From NCBI RefSeq assembly GCF_024139115.2, contig NC_085140.1, positions 30,739,806-30,803,805 of the forward strand: DNA of 64,000 nucleotides, written 5' to 3'. Numbering within the stretch: position 1 is the stretch's first letter; each line of letters starts with the position of its first letter. Positions 11,590-22,495 of the stretch are shown here, one piece after another. A program made the translations under genes and the position numbers. Source of the DNA: Armigeres subalbatus. Lineage: Eukaryota; Arthropoda; Insecta; Diptera; Culicidae. The notes beneath the pieces are model-generated. The model searched no databases and had not been told where the DNA came from. It was given only the letters and a program-made list of their open reading frames with translations.

Positions 11590-12334
11590 CATGGACTATG
11601 ATTCAGTGTAGATCGCACGAAAAGGAAGACTTCGAAGAAAAAGTCTTCCACGAAGCCTGCGGCTTATTCCGGGTTCTCTACTAAATATTATCTTCGCTTG
11701 ACGCTCTTCCGGCATACGAACAATGAGTCCAGCCCACCGTAGCCTGCAGTGTTGTATGAGCTTAATAATATCCAGCCCCTTATACACCTGGTACAACTCG
11801 GGATTCATGCGACGCCGTCTCCTGTTTACCGCCGAGTATTGTTCGCAGCACCTTACGCTCAAACACTCCGAAAGCTCTCCGATCAGCCTCCTTTAACGTC
11901 CATGTTTCATGGCCGTATAAAGCCACCGGAAGAATCAGAGTAGTATACAGCGCGAATTTTGTCTTCGTTTGCAGACTACGGGACTTAAGCTGGTTACGAA
12001 GTCCGTAATAAGCCCTATTTGCAGCTGCAATACGCCTTTTCACCTCGCGGGTAACATCATTATCGCACGTCACTTTTCACCATCCAGCACCATTTCATTA
12101 CCACTAATGAACCCACGTTGATTGCCAGCGACCATCTACTTCGTTTTGCTGGTATTGATCTTGAGTCCAATCCTCGTTGTCTCCATCTTCTTCTTCTTAT
12201 TCTTCTTATTGGCATTACATCCCCACACTGGGACAGAACCGTCTCGCAGCTTAGTGTTCATTAAGCACTTCCATAGTTATTAACTGCGAGGCTTCTAAGC
12301 CAAGTTACCATTTTTGCATTCGTATATCATGAGG

Positions 12335-13357
12335 ACACGAATAGGAACATGGAACGTTTTAACCCTAGCCCAGCAGGGTAAATTGGCACAACTTGCCAAT
12401 GAGGCACGCCGCATGAAGCTTGAGATCCTGTGACTGAGTGAAGTCCGTTGGCCAAACTTTGGAGAACACAGAACGCCGTCTGGTTTACGAGGTGAACACG
12501 CTCCCCGGCATCGCGGAGTTGGCTTCCTACTAAGCGCTCAGGCACACTCTGCGCTTATGAAGTGGGAACCTATAAGTGAAAGGATAATCGTTGCCAGATT
12601 TAGAACACGGGTCCGAAACCTTACTATAATCCAATGTTATGCGCCAACCGATGCTGCCGATCTGCAAGACAAAGAGAACTTCTACAATCAACTCAATGCC
12701 GTCGTAGATAGAATTCCGAAGGGTGATATCAAGATCTGTTTGGGCGACTTCAATGCGAAGATCGGATCCGACAACTCGAACCATGAGCGCATTATGGGAC
12801 GCCATGGTCTCGGAGAAATGAGCAAAAACGGAGAGCTGTTCGCAGAATTTTGTGGTAATAACGACATGGTGATCGGGGGATCGCTCTTCCCTCATCGATC
12901 GGTTCACAAGGTCACGTGGGTCTCCCGTGACGGCTTTACAGAAAATCAAATCGACCACATCTGCATCAGTCGAAAATGGAAACGGAGCCTTCTTGATGTA
13001 CGGAATAAACGTAGTGCCGATATCGCGTCTGATCATCACCTCCTCATCGGCGAAATACGCCTGCGTATTGCGCGGATTCGTCGGCAGGAGGAGAGAGTTG
13101 GACGACGGTTCAACACACGCCGACTGGAAGATGCCACGGTGAAACGGTCCTTCGTTGAAGAACTGGAGACGCGTGCTGCAGATATTCCGGTAGGTGGCAG
13201 CGTGGAAGACCAATGGACCGCCATCAAGAATGCCTTCATCGCCACCAGCGAGAACAATCTGGGCGAACTGCGCACCCAGAGAAAACAATGGATCACCGAT
13301 GAGACCTGGAGGAAGATAGAGGAGCTAAGAGAAGCCAAAGCCGCGATAGAGCGATAG
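12335..13357 (+). pseudogene. AP-like endonuclease domain of LINE-B copy 1
   Basis: Endonuclease motifs are visible in order: GTWNV near 12345, a stop in place of a residue before LSEVRW (about 12432), a frameshift near 12490, then CYAPTD (about 12637), GDFNAKIG (about 12745), TENQIDHICIS (about 12940) and SDHHLLIGEIRLR (about 13029). These are the metal- and phosphate-handling motifs of the exonuclease-endonuclease-phosphatase fold. The uninterrupted part, 12557-13357, encodes 266 residues and ends at a TAG where copy 2 has a sense codon (IERS). Confidence 0.87.
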
Positions 13358-13369
13358 AAAACCAGAGGA

Positions 13370-14797
13370 GCCAAAGTCTTAGCCCGTCAACGATACGCGA
13401 CTCTTGAGAAGGAAGTAAAACGCTCATGTCGACGGGACAAGCGAGCGTGGGCAGACTCTCTGGCCGACGAAGGAGAGAGAGCCGCCGCAACCGGGGACAT
13501 TCGCCTCCTCTACGATATCTCACGACGCTTAAGCGGGGCGAAGATGAATGCAACGATGCCTGTGAAAGACGCGAATGATCAGTTATTGACCGACCCAACT
13601 GACCAGCTGAAACGCACTTTTTCAAGTGCCAGCCAGGCCATCACCACCTCGGCATGATCTGCCTAGGATCCGACGTATAACACGCGTCAATACAGAAGCT
13701 CCATCACTGTTAGAGATTCAAACAGCCATCCAAAGGATGAAATCGAATAAAGCCCCAGGGGTCGACCGCATATCAGCCGAAATGCTCAAAGCTGACCCCA
13801 TGACATCCGCTCAACTACTGCATCGTTTATTTCGTAATATCTGGGACACCGCAACTTTCCCGGTCGACTGGATGCAAGGTATCTTAGTGAAGGTGCCCAA
13901 AAAGGGTGACCTGACTGTATGCGATAACTGGCGAGGCATTATGTTGCTGTGTACCGTTCTCAAAGTTCTGTGCAAAATTATCCTAGCCCGGATTCAGGAG
14001 AAGATCGATGCGACTCTCCGGCGGCAGCAAGCCGGATTCCGTGCCGGAAGATCCTGTGTTGACCATATTGTCACGCTCCGCATCATTTTGGAGCAGGTCA
14101 ACGAATTCCAAGAGTCCCTTTACTTGGTATTCATTGACTACGAAAAAGCTTTCGTCCGTCTCAATCACGAGAATATGTGGGACGCCCTGAGACGCAAGGG
14201 GGTTCCTGAGAAAATCATCGGCCTCATCGAGGCACAGTACGAGGTACAGTGCTGCACAATGGGGTCTTGTCCGACCCTATCCGGGTCGTAGCTGGTGTGA
14301 GGCAAGGATGTATCCTATCACCAAATACAAATACAAATTTTCAACTCTAACGTGAAATCTGTGCTGTTATACGCTAGCGAAACATGGTGTGTATCAGTGG
14401 AGAACACTCAACGGCTTCAGGTGTTCATTAACAGATGCCTGCGGTATATAATTCGGGCCTGGTGGCCTCACAACTGGATCTCAAACAACGAGCTCCATCG
14501 TCGTTGACACCAGAGGCCGATAGCAACAGAAATTCGGGATCGGAAGTGGGGCTGGGTCGGCCACACCTTACGTAGGAGCGGAAACGAAATCTGTAGGCAA
14601 GCATTAGACTGGAACCCAGCGGGACATCGCAGCAGAGGCAGACCCAGAGGCTCATGGCGACGAAGCCTCAATAAAGAAATAAAAGAAGTCGACCGAAATC
14701 TAACCTGGCAACAGGTTAAAGCGATAGCCGGGCATCGCTCAGGATGGAGATCTTTCAAGTCGGCCCTTTGCACCACTGGAGGTGTACAGGATCCATA
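13370..14797 (+). pseudogene. reverse transcriptase domain of LINE-B copy 1, deleted
   Basis: After the TAG the frame continues (GAKVLARQRYATLEKE). A small deletion near 13618 removes the WFEHFEQL segment kept in copy 2. RT blocks follow: SNKAPGVDRISAEMLK (about 13744), KVPKKGDLTVCDNWRGIML (about 13890), RQQAGFRAGRSCVDH (about 14023), FIDYEKAF (about 14131) and VRQGCILSP (about 14300). Then a deletion joins directly to SVLLYASETWCVSVEN (about 14360) and the C terminus HTLRRSG…HRSGWRSFK. The catalytic Asp pair is missing, so the enzyme is dead. Confidence 0.87.
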
Positions 14798-16036
14798 AGT
14801 AAGTAAGTATATCATGAGGTTAACACGATGATACTTTTATGTCCAGAGAAGTCGAGGCAATTTCCAATCCGAAAATTGCCTAGACCGGCACTGGGAATCA
14901 AACCTAGCCACCATCAGCACGGCCTTGATTTGTAGCCGCGCATCTTATCGCACGGCTAAGGAGGACTCCCTCTTAAAAGACGCAAAAGCCTCTTCGTCCG
15001 CAAATCCCAGGAGCATATGCGATCTTGTGATAATGATACCGCTTTTGGCACACCAGCTCTTCCTCTAGAGCGCATCACCCTGCTTTAATCCATCTAAGGT
15101 AACAAATGATGACGATATTTCATCCGCAACCCTTACACTTGATTTCAATCCGTCCAACGTTATACGAATCAGCCGTTTCATTTTCGCCGGAAACCCTTGT
15201 TGTAGCATAATTTGCCATAATTCATATAATTCACTGAATCGTACGCCGCCTTGAAATCAATAAACAAATGATGTGTCTGCAAATTGTACTCCCGGAATTT
15301 ATCAAGGATTTGTCTCAGGGTAAACATTTGATCCTTCGTTGGTCGGCCCTAACGAAAACCTGCTGGTTATTCGCCGACGAAGGACTCTTCAAGCGGTCTC
15401 AATCTGTTGAACAGAATAAGGGACATAATTTTGTACGCCGAATTAGGGAGGGTTATTCCTCGGTTATTGGCGCACTCCAGTCTGTGCCCTTTCACCTGGC
15501 AGCCACTTTGGTTTTATCTGTCAGCAAATTCCCTTCTTGGTCGTTACACATGACGGGAGATAGCGCTGTCTTTCTCCGAACGCCATTGACAGTCTCATAA
15601 AACCTCCGCATATCATTCTGCTCCATTTTTTCCTGCGCCTCACTAATCACTTGTTCTTCGTACTTTTTCTTCCTGCGGTGGGTTCGTTTTTCGGCTGCTC
15701 TTGCTCCCTTGTACCGATCACTGTTCGATCGGGTACCCGACACCAACATCCGGCTTCTGGCAACGTTCTTCTCGTCTGTCACTCTCTGACACTCCACATC
15801 GAACCAACCCGTCCTGGGTCGCCTCTGTGCAGTGCCTACCACTTCTCGTGCTGTTATGCTCACCGCTCCATGGATCGACTCCCATAGATCGTTGATTGCT
15901 GGTACTCCTTTCGCTGACAATCGCTGGATATTGTAACGCATCGTTCGCTGTGATCTTTCGTTCGATACAGTTGACAACGTGATCGAATTTTACTGACAAC
16001 GAGGTAGTGATCAGAGTCAATGTTCGGACCTCTGAA

Positions 16037-16095
16037 TGGCTCGGAAGCCTTTTTTTAGAGGCGCGGAAGCCTACTTTCTACAGGCTCGGTAGCTT
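16037..16095. repeat. isolated units of the 24-bp hairpin minisatellite
   Basis: ggctcggaagcct, gcgcggaagcct and caggctcggtagc are units of the array found at 45520-47795, here at the edge of the RTE element. This shows that the repeat family is not confined to that array. Confidence 0.6.
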
Positions 16096-16100
16096 TTCAT

Positions 16101-17001
16101 CCTGTGTATAAACTTAATAAAATTAATAATGAAAATTTCAGCCAACTTTATGGAGAGCCATGTATTCCGTTAGACTTCAGGTCCGTTTTTATATATCTTA
16201 TCTACGCTTGTTTCCATTAGCACCTAAAAAAAATAGGGGTACCGTTTTGGCTTAAATCCCGAACATGACTGGCGTTATGGCACCCAAAAACTTAAAATTC
16301 AATCGGTTTTCAGTTCGGATGATCATAATTACAGAGAGAGGAGAGGAGAGAGAGAGAGGAGAGAATAACACGAATATAGCCAAAATGGCCATGTAAAAGC
16401 TAGTGTTGTACCTCAATTAATTCAAAATGTCGAAGGGGTTGATATCTCTGAAGAAAATGGTTGAGAACTGCTCTGCCGTTCTACGCATGCTTGTACCAAA
16501 TTCAAAAAATGACAAATGAGAAAATGGCATTAGAAATTGAACACTAATTTTCATTGCTGGCGTATAACCATAATGCAATATAAGATTATTATATCACAGA
16601 ACTATTCAGAAGACTTAATTTCATTGAAATCATTTTTATTTTTCACTCACAAATGGAATTTGCGACAATTATCATATAATCAGGCATATAATCACGGTAC
16701 AGCAGCGGTTAAGAAACACAGAGTTCCTACCAAATAGTCAAAGGAATAACTTACTAGAGAACCCACCTGTAACTTTATTTTTAATTCCAAACAAAAATCT
16801 TCAGTCCTGTCACACGTGCAGTACTTTTTCAGTTTTTGTTTGCGATTTTTAAAATAGTTAGATGTATCAAAAAATATGAGTTTTTTCGGAAAGTTGACCT
16901 TAAATGAGACAAATAAAACTGAGACAATAAAACGAGATACCATTTTTTTTTTCTTCCCAGCTATCAAGTGAATGAAAAGAAATTAATCAGCAATACCGTA
17001 A
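16101..17001. other. no gene seen; GA microsatellite at 16331-16366
   Basis: AT-rich. A (GA)n-type tract with occasional GG occupies about 36 bp at 16331. Two short open frames (16537 plus, 16967 minus) have no features beyond base composition. Confidence 0.5.
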
Positions 17002-17184
17002 AGGCTCCCCCAGACCTAAGCGATTTCATCGTCGCGACGGCGACAACTGGTCGTCTCGATTCTATCGTTGGGTCGCTGCAGGCAATGTTCTATCTATGCT
17101 TCCATACCAACGGCAACAGAATCGCTGTCGCCAAGCGTTAGAATCGCGTCGCGACTGACGCGTCGCGTGTGTTTGGGGGAGCCT
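17002..17184. mobile_element. MITE with AGGCTCCCCCA ends, 183 bp
   Basis: AGGCTCCCCCA (17002-17012) is inverted as TGGGGGAGCCT (17174-17184). Interior sequence is GC-rich with cgtcgcgac words in both orientations. No target duplication could be fixed with confidence. Confidence 0.7.
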
Positions 17185-17316
17185 GAATACCACAAAGAAT
17201 ACTATGCAAATATGAAGGTATCTGTGTATTGCATAATCGAAATAAAAACAAAACTCGAAAAGAATATAGAAACATTCATGAGCGTTCTTCCATTTACATG
17301 TATAAAAGGGGTTAGG

Positions 17317-18505
17317 GACAAAAGGTCGAAAGACAAAAGGTCGAAAGGACAAAACGTCGAAAGTCAAAAGGACGAAGGGACAAATGGTCGAAAAGGACAA
17401 AAGGTCAAACCGTTGGACGGCATAAAAGGTAGAAACGGCACAGAACGTCGAACGAGACAAACAGTCGAAAGAAACTTAAGATCAATAAGATCAAAAGGTC
17501 GAAAGGGACAAAAGGTCGAAATGGACAAGGAACTGAAACAGAGAGAGTCAATCTACCACCAGAGTCGCAAAGTTATCAAAAACTCTGATCTTTTATTTTT
17601 CACAATCTATATACATAAAAATGAATTTCTGTCTGTCTGACCCTTATAGACTCGGAAACTACTGATCCGATCGGTTTGAAAATTTGTACGCGTAGGTTTT
17701 CGGGGCCGGGAAAGGTTCTTAACATGGTTAGAGACCCCTCCCCTCTTTGGAAAGGGGGGCTCCCATACAAATGAAACACAAATTTCTGCATAACTCAAGA
17801 ACTAATCAGAGAATAAATTAATTTTAGGCGAAACGAAGTTCGTCGGGTTTGCTAGTTTTTAATAATTAAATAAAATTCATTCAGTGAGTACAACTAATAG
17901 ATGGATGTTGAGTTTTTTAAATGTCACTTCGATCTGTCAAAATGGTATATTACACGCTAGTGTATTTTCAATGCGTGCACCTTCGTGACTGCGAAGTGCA
18001 CTATTTTGACATAACGAAGTGGCATTAAGAAAACCTAGATATTCATCTGTTATTTGCACTCATTGAATGAATTTTATTTAATTGCTAAAAATAGTTAGAA
18101 ATAAAAGAGTAATTTTTTACCAACTGTATAGGACAATTCTGTCTTGCGCAATATATAGTTTTATTTATATTCTGAATGAACAATCTTTTTTATCCCTAAC
18201 AGAACTATCTAGATATCCATAATATTGTTTCATAGTAATTACTCCTTCTTTGAAAATTGCTCATTCTTCAACTTTGATTGATGTGATGAGTGTATTATTT
18301 CTGCTTGCATTTCATAAATTCTTTTGGAATACGCTCAACTTGTTATCAACTTGTTCTTGATCGACCTTTTGTCCTTTTCGACCTTCTGTGCCTTTCGACC
18401 TTTTGTCCTTTCGACCTTCTGTCCCTTTCGACGTTTTGTCATTTCAACCTTTTGTCCTTTCGACCTTTTGTCTTTTCGACCTTTTGTCTTTTCGACCTTT
18501 TGTCA
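17317..18505. repeat. foldback-like composite with minisatellite arms
   Basis: The left arm (about 17317-17530) repeats aaaggtcgaaaggac-type units of ~15-16 bp. The right arm (about 18358-18505) carries the same units inverted (tttcgaccttttgtcc). Between them an inner pair of arms (about 17863-17945 and 18002-18084) is also inverted, with a palindrome at the centre (gtgcaccttcg…gcgaagtgcac). Outside that pair, similarity continues across the point where the Helitron-like element at 17606 has inserted. Open frames reading FDLLSF or KGRKGQK repeats are not genes. Confidence 0.7.
17606..17855 (+). mobile_element. non-autonomous Helitron-like element, copy 1 (250 bp)
   Basis: Starts TCTATATACATAAAAATG after an A (17605) and ends GTTTGCTAG before a T (17856). 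TC…CTAG ends inserted between A and T, without target duplication, are the Helitron hallmark. A small palindrome (acgaagttcgt) lies 9 bases before the CTAG. A second copy with identical boundaries and length is at 56026-56275. Confidence 0.85.
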
Positions 18506-18683
18506 TAGATTCGGAAAAAAGGGCGTGGAGGCGCATGATACATCATAAATGAGTGTTGCAAATTCTACTGATGTAAAAATAGATCTCCTTCATCTCAATC
18601 CTCAAACCTAAAAAACAGGAATCAATTTGGGACCCACTGGTTGATACAAGAGTACGAAGACCTTCGCCCAACAAAGATGTAAG

Positions 18684-18997
18684 CCCATCTATACTCTCTT
18701 CTTCTTAAATGGCACTACATTCCAACTGGAACTTAACCTGCTTTTCAATTTAGTATTCTATTAACATTTCCTCAGCTATTGATTTTAAAGCTTATTCCTA
18801 TTTCCGCCATTGCATTAGTATGCATCTTGTATGGCAAGTACAATCAAGTATCAAGTATCCAACACTATGCCCAGAGAGTCGAGAATGTTTCCCTCCCGAA
18901 AATATCTTAGACCGGACCGAGAATTGAACTCGCCATCTCCGGATTGGCAATCCTACGCCTTTGCTCGTAGACTACTGGAGATCCCCATCTATTCTAT
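18684..18997 (-). mobile_element. second tRNA-headed SINE family (SINE-2), near full length
   Basis: On the minus strand the head reads gggatctccagtagtctacg, then gcaaaggcgtaggattgcca, with a B box gagttcaattctcgg, and the tail ends with cttctt-type repeats on the plus strand at 18698. Flanks cccatctatactct (18684) and cccatctattctat (18984) are the likely target duplication (9 of 9, then diverging). Organised like Feilai but with a different tRNA-like head. Fragments of the same family are at 26098-26205 and 49878-49976. Confidence 0.8.
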
Positions 18998-20261
18998 TAG
19001 TAAGCAGATTTCTAGTTTACCTCAACAAGAAGGAAAGAGCCATCGTTTAATAAACCGGATACTGAAGAAGCATTCTATGTTTAAGTAAAGTAATTTTACA
19101 CCCTTTTAATTGGTAAACAAACTTTCGCCAATGCATCTCCTTAATTAGTATCCCTGTCACTCAAGCTATCGTGCAATTACTTTTGTAATTAAGCTTATCT
19201 AAACCGCATTCACGTATCGTCCGCAAACCGCGGCCATTCGCATTCTCTGATACCCACAGAAAAGATTATATCGCGCTTTCTGCAGTCTATTTTCTCACTG
19301 CGACGGAAAATCATGTTTAGCCCAAATCTCTCCGCCTAATCCGCATCAGAACTAACAGCTTTAATAGCTCATGCCGCGGTCGCATCGACTGTTCCAGTGA
19401 TTCGTGACCCACGTGTGTATTGTATGATGGATGGTCGGTCCTACCACACTGCTCTGCTGTACCGTCAGAAAAGCGCGCCAGCATGAGTAGCAATTTTCCG
19501 AATTCAGGTCGCGCGCGACTGTTTTTGCTTGCCTCCGGTTTTGTTCCTGTTTTCGGAGTTCCCCCTAGTGGGAAAAGCTCCACTATGCGTCGCAACGCGT
19601 CATTTACCGCCACGGTGGAATATGCTGTATTGTTTTCGCGGCCGCGGGCGAGATAAGAAACCGGAATAATGACATGAATGCTGTTATAGCGCAGCGCGTA
19701 GCCAGCTGGCCGTTCCCGTATCTAAAACAACGCCAGTCTAATCTCCATGGAAGGGATACGTGGAACGGTTGCGGCATGGCACGGAAAATGGGCAACAATA
19801 GGAGAAAGCATGTTAATTGCAACCGGCTAGGTTGGAGCGTGGTGTGTTGGTGTTTTCCAAACCTTTTTCCGGTTGATTTTATGAGCGCTACAGTTTAATG
19901 AGCTTTTTATCTATGGACACATCCAATTTGTATAGTTTCCGATAAATGACTTGCCGATGGATAGCTACACGGGTTGGGATTAAGTGCTTTGTTGTATAGA
20001 GGATAATAAATAGTAACAAAATCAACATTATGAGTCGACAACAATGCTTTTCCAAATATTGGCATGATGTTTTGATCACATTTTCGATTATAATTGATAG
20101 CGGCCGCTTCAATGCCGACTCATGAAGGGTCGTGCTGAGAACATTACATTTAAAATTAGAGCATTTTCGCAGCAAGTTAAGAAAATAATAGATCAGAATT
20201 TACCTCGGTCTAGATAATTTTTCTTGAATCAGGTAACTAGCAATTTCAACAAACACCCAGA
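18998..20261. other. no gene seen; 19200-19880 is GC-richer and non-repetitive
   Basis: The stretch 19200-19880 is noticeably richer in CG dinucleotides than its surroundings and does not repeat elsewhere in the window. Overlapping open frames on both strands (19317-19613 minus, 19420-19656 plus) show no known domain. A distal exon or regulatory block is possible but unsupported. Confidence 0.4.
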
Positions 20262-20535
20262 GCATGAGAATGATTGACCGCTCGCGGTTGCTGCTCCATT
20301 ATCTCCGGATCAGCTATAATTACACAAAGAACCAATAGGTGATACTCGGGATCAGTGTTTAGTGCAAGGCAATACTGGCGCCGGCCAAGTCCGAATGTAG
20401 GTCAATTGGGGATCGGGAAGGAGATTGACGTAATGACACTCTATAGGATGAAAGCCGAGGAGTCCTCTACACTCTCACCAGTAATCATTGGGAGTTTGGA
20501 TATGGAACAGGGTTGTTGTTGGGATCGTTTTGATG
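20262..20535 (+). repeat. dispersed repeat family X, copy B
   Basis: Matches the first ~300 bp of the insertion at 1926-2250: gattgaccgctcgcggttg, then cagctataattacacaaaga-type words, accaatagg, gccggccaagtccgaatg and gtcaattggggat in the same order. The tandem 3' half of copy A is absent. Class unknown. Confidence 0.75.
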
Positions 20536-21089
20536 AACGATTGGCAATACTACATGTATGAGTATTTTATATTGTTTAATTGTTCAATTGTCCATCCTTC
20601 GCGAGGATAAACAATCAAGCGCTCAAAGTGAGCGATTGTTCATTTAGATTTTTGGTAAAGGGTCTACGTCATCATTTTTTCAACACAAGGATATTCATCG
20701 CTTACAGCGGAGGGGCGTTCTCTTTGTAAGTTATTTTTTAAATAATAGCTTGTGCACATTTATTGTTGTTTTTGACTATTTGGCGTAATAATCAGAAGTA
20801 AGAAAGAAGTTTGGTGGTTAGAACTTTAATATATCAACATTCAAATAGATAAATGTGTTCAACCACAGCATAATAGTCTAAGGTTTGAGCCATATACCCG
20901 ATCTATACTAAATTCAAAGTGAAAAAGTAACAGGCTTTTGATTTGTGTCGCGCAAACAATAATAGAAAAACAATCCTATCATTGAATTTAAGCAAACTTA
21001 AAAAAATACTGATTTTTTGATAATTTTCTGGACAGAACTATGGAAAGCGCGCATTGAATATCAACTAACAAAATCAACCAGCAAAAAAA
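20536..21089. other. no gene seen
   Basis: AT-rich. A short palindromic stretch near 20600 (caatcaagcgctcaaagtgagcgattg) is present. Nothing else could be supported. Confidence 0.4.
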
Positions 21090-21327
21090 CACGTCCTAGG
21101 CAGGCCCCTAACTCGCAGAGGCCGTGGGGAGGGTCGTAAAGACCTTGGACATAGTCTCTGCTGCTCATCTACATCATATCTGAACGTCATCGTTGGTACA
21201 ATCACGGCTACATAGTGCTGGAGAAGATGTACCAACGATAACGTTCAGATATGATGTAGATGAGCAGCAGAGACTATGTCCAAGGGCTTTACGGCCTCTG
21301 CGAGTTAGGGGGCCTGCCTAGGACGTG
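21090..21327. repeat. large near-perfect inverted repeat (arms of about 100 bp)
   Basis: The left arm 21090-21199 and right arm 21229-21327 are reverse complements over about 98 bases with very few mismatches, except that the left arm carries an extra ~11 bases (around 21125-21138). The loop is about 29 bases (21200-21228). The arms begin and end with CACGTCCTAGGCAGGCCC. It lies just upstream of the R1-like ORF1 remnant, so it may be an inverted duplication of that element's 5' end. A transcript across it would form a long double-stranded stem. Confidence 0.9.
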
Positions 21328-22495
21328 GTGAGGCTTGGCAGCGGGCTCTACAAAAAGCTGCATGTGTCCGCAAGCAGGCCCTATCAAAGCGACCGTGTGC
21401 CGTTAAAAGCGCACAGGAGCCCAGGGAGTGCCAAATGGCACATTAGGATCAATGCAGGCAAGATCCTGATTATGGCATTCTGGCCGTGTGTTAACGGAGC
21501 TTGTGTTGAATACCGTAATATTGTGAAAGTTAGGGCTGGCAGTCTGACATTCTACTCTCTTAGTAGAGCCGGGTGACATTGACTCGAAACGGCAAGTGGA
21601 CTAATGGCTAGGCTGTTTTCCCCTAAAACCGTGGTGGGCCTTGTAGCACGCTGTCCAATCCTGCCATCAAGCTTTGCCTGCTGGGTGAGAGTAGGTTCAG
21701 ATGCCCTTTCCTGACTTGCGCTGATCAGTAGAAGCATAAGTACTAGAACGCTAGTGGCGCTGTAGTCAATTAAATTATTTTGCTAAATTATGCTTCAACA
21801 ACCTTCAATTGGCCATAATTTATACATCATGTTGTAGTGCATGTTTTGTTTCATCACCAACATCGGTTTGACGGCTGCCAGATCGAAGTGACCTAGATGT
21901 TAGTCACGCAAACAGGAGCGACATTAGCAATCTAATACTTATGCATCTACTCGCTGATCTGGCTCTGAACACGTAAGTGTCAACCCTTGCATGGCCTGCC
22001 TGGATCCGTAAGGCATGCAAAGATAATCATGGGGCGACTACTATAGTAGCAGCCTCAAGAGGGACCCAATTACAATGAGTGAGGCTGAAAATATTTTTTT
22101 TTGACGATGCGTTAAGCATGGAGGTGGTAAACCTCTTTGCCAAGGAGGGTTTGGTGAGGTCTCCCTCCAGGGAGATGGAGAGCGGAGTGACCGAGGCTGC
22201 AACTAGCAGCACCGGAGTCTCCCCAGCGGTGACGGGGTATAGCTCTATCAGCGCACTTAGCGGGCCACTACCCGGGATGCGGGTGATATCATCGAATTCG
22301 TGAACGCAAGGCTGAACACCAGTAAGGAACAGAACCTTCGGATGCTCTATCAGGCTGTTCGAGTCGCAAGACAAGCGAAAGTCGCATCTCGACCCGCAAA
22401 GAAAGCTGAGGATAGAGCGAGGCCTTTTTGGTGATAACTGATAAGGAAAAGTACGCTGAAGTCCTTAAATCGATGCGGGCGGCCGAAAAGCATTC
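21328..22495 (+). pseudogene. R1-clade-like LINE: 5' region and start of ORF1 (gag-like)
   Basis: From about 22300 the plus strand reads EQNLRMLYQAVRVARQAK… and then VITDKEKYAEVLKSMRAAEK before the hAT-like insertion at 22504. The reading resumes at 24081 with RSVRRTKTGETILVLKRG, a hallmark of R1/Waldo-type ORF1 proteins, which bind RNA in the retrotransposition particle. Upstream of 22000 there is no clear frame; it is probably 5' UTR. Stops occur in the ORF1 part and no RT portion follows. Confidence 0.65.

Larger units (their letters stand above)
12335..14806 (+). mobile_element. LINE-B copy 1: EN-RT non-LTR retrotransposon, 5'-truncated and internally deleted
   Basis: Flanked by the 13-bp duplication GTATATCATGAGG and ending in gtaagtaagta directly after the last codons. 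The coding part begins at RTRIGTWNVLTLAQQGKL, the start of an AP-type endonuclease. The EN and RT are followed by a C-terminal region, but the RT is deleted after CILSP (about 14323), so the (F/L)ADD block is lost. A second copy (42780-44903) retains that part. The endonuclease resembles RTE/CFDP2-type enzymes; clade assignment to RTE or a near relative is inference. Confidence 0.9.
12183..14973 (-). mobile_element. Feilai-like tRNA-derived SINE split by a LINE insertion
   Basis: The tail half is 12183-12334 (cttcttctt…ttggcattacatccccacac…), the tRNA-like head half is 14807-14973 (…gggaatcaaacctagccacc…gcacggctaaggagg). They meet at a 13-bp duplicated sequence, GTATATCATGAGG, at 12322-12334 and 14807-14819, which marks the LINE-B insertion. 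The joined SINE is about 310 bp, like the copy at 55301. It sits inside the RT region of the minus-strand RTE element. Confidence 0.9.
11590..16025 (-). mobile_element. RTE-type (JAM1-like) non-LTR retrotransposon, split and degenerate
   Basis: Read on the minus strand from 16025. First comes an endonuclease-RT linker (15977-15492, …NLLTDKTKVAAR). A short internal deletion follows, then RT block NRGITLPNSAYKIMS (about 15450), YNLQTHHLFIDFKAAYD (about 15280-15230) and LDGLKQGDAL (about 15080). The Feilai SINE (14973-12183) interrupts it. The frame resumes with GLKINTSKTK (about 12165), the C-terminal ALYGHETWTLKEAD (about 11930) and LRWAGLIVRMPEE (about 11725). This order is that of RTE-clade proteins, which encode AP endonuclease plus reverse transcriptase and retrotranspose by target-primed reverse transcription. 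The 5' endonuclease is mostly missing and stops abound. Confidence 0.85.

Noticed and set aside
12530..13374. Minus-strand frames of 112 and 252 codons opposite the LINE-B endonuclease
   Set aside because: Shadows of the conserved plus-strand endonuclease reading; the plus frame has all the motifs.
19317..19656. A short gene in the GC-richer block
   Set aside because: Both strands are open over the same stretch and neither translation looks like a known protein; kept only as an unassigned block.
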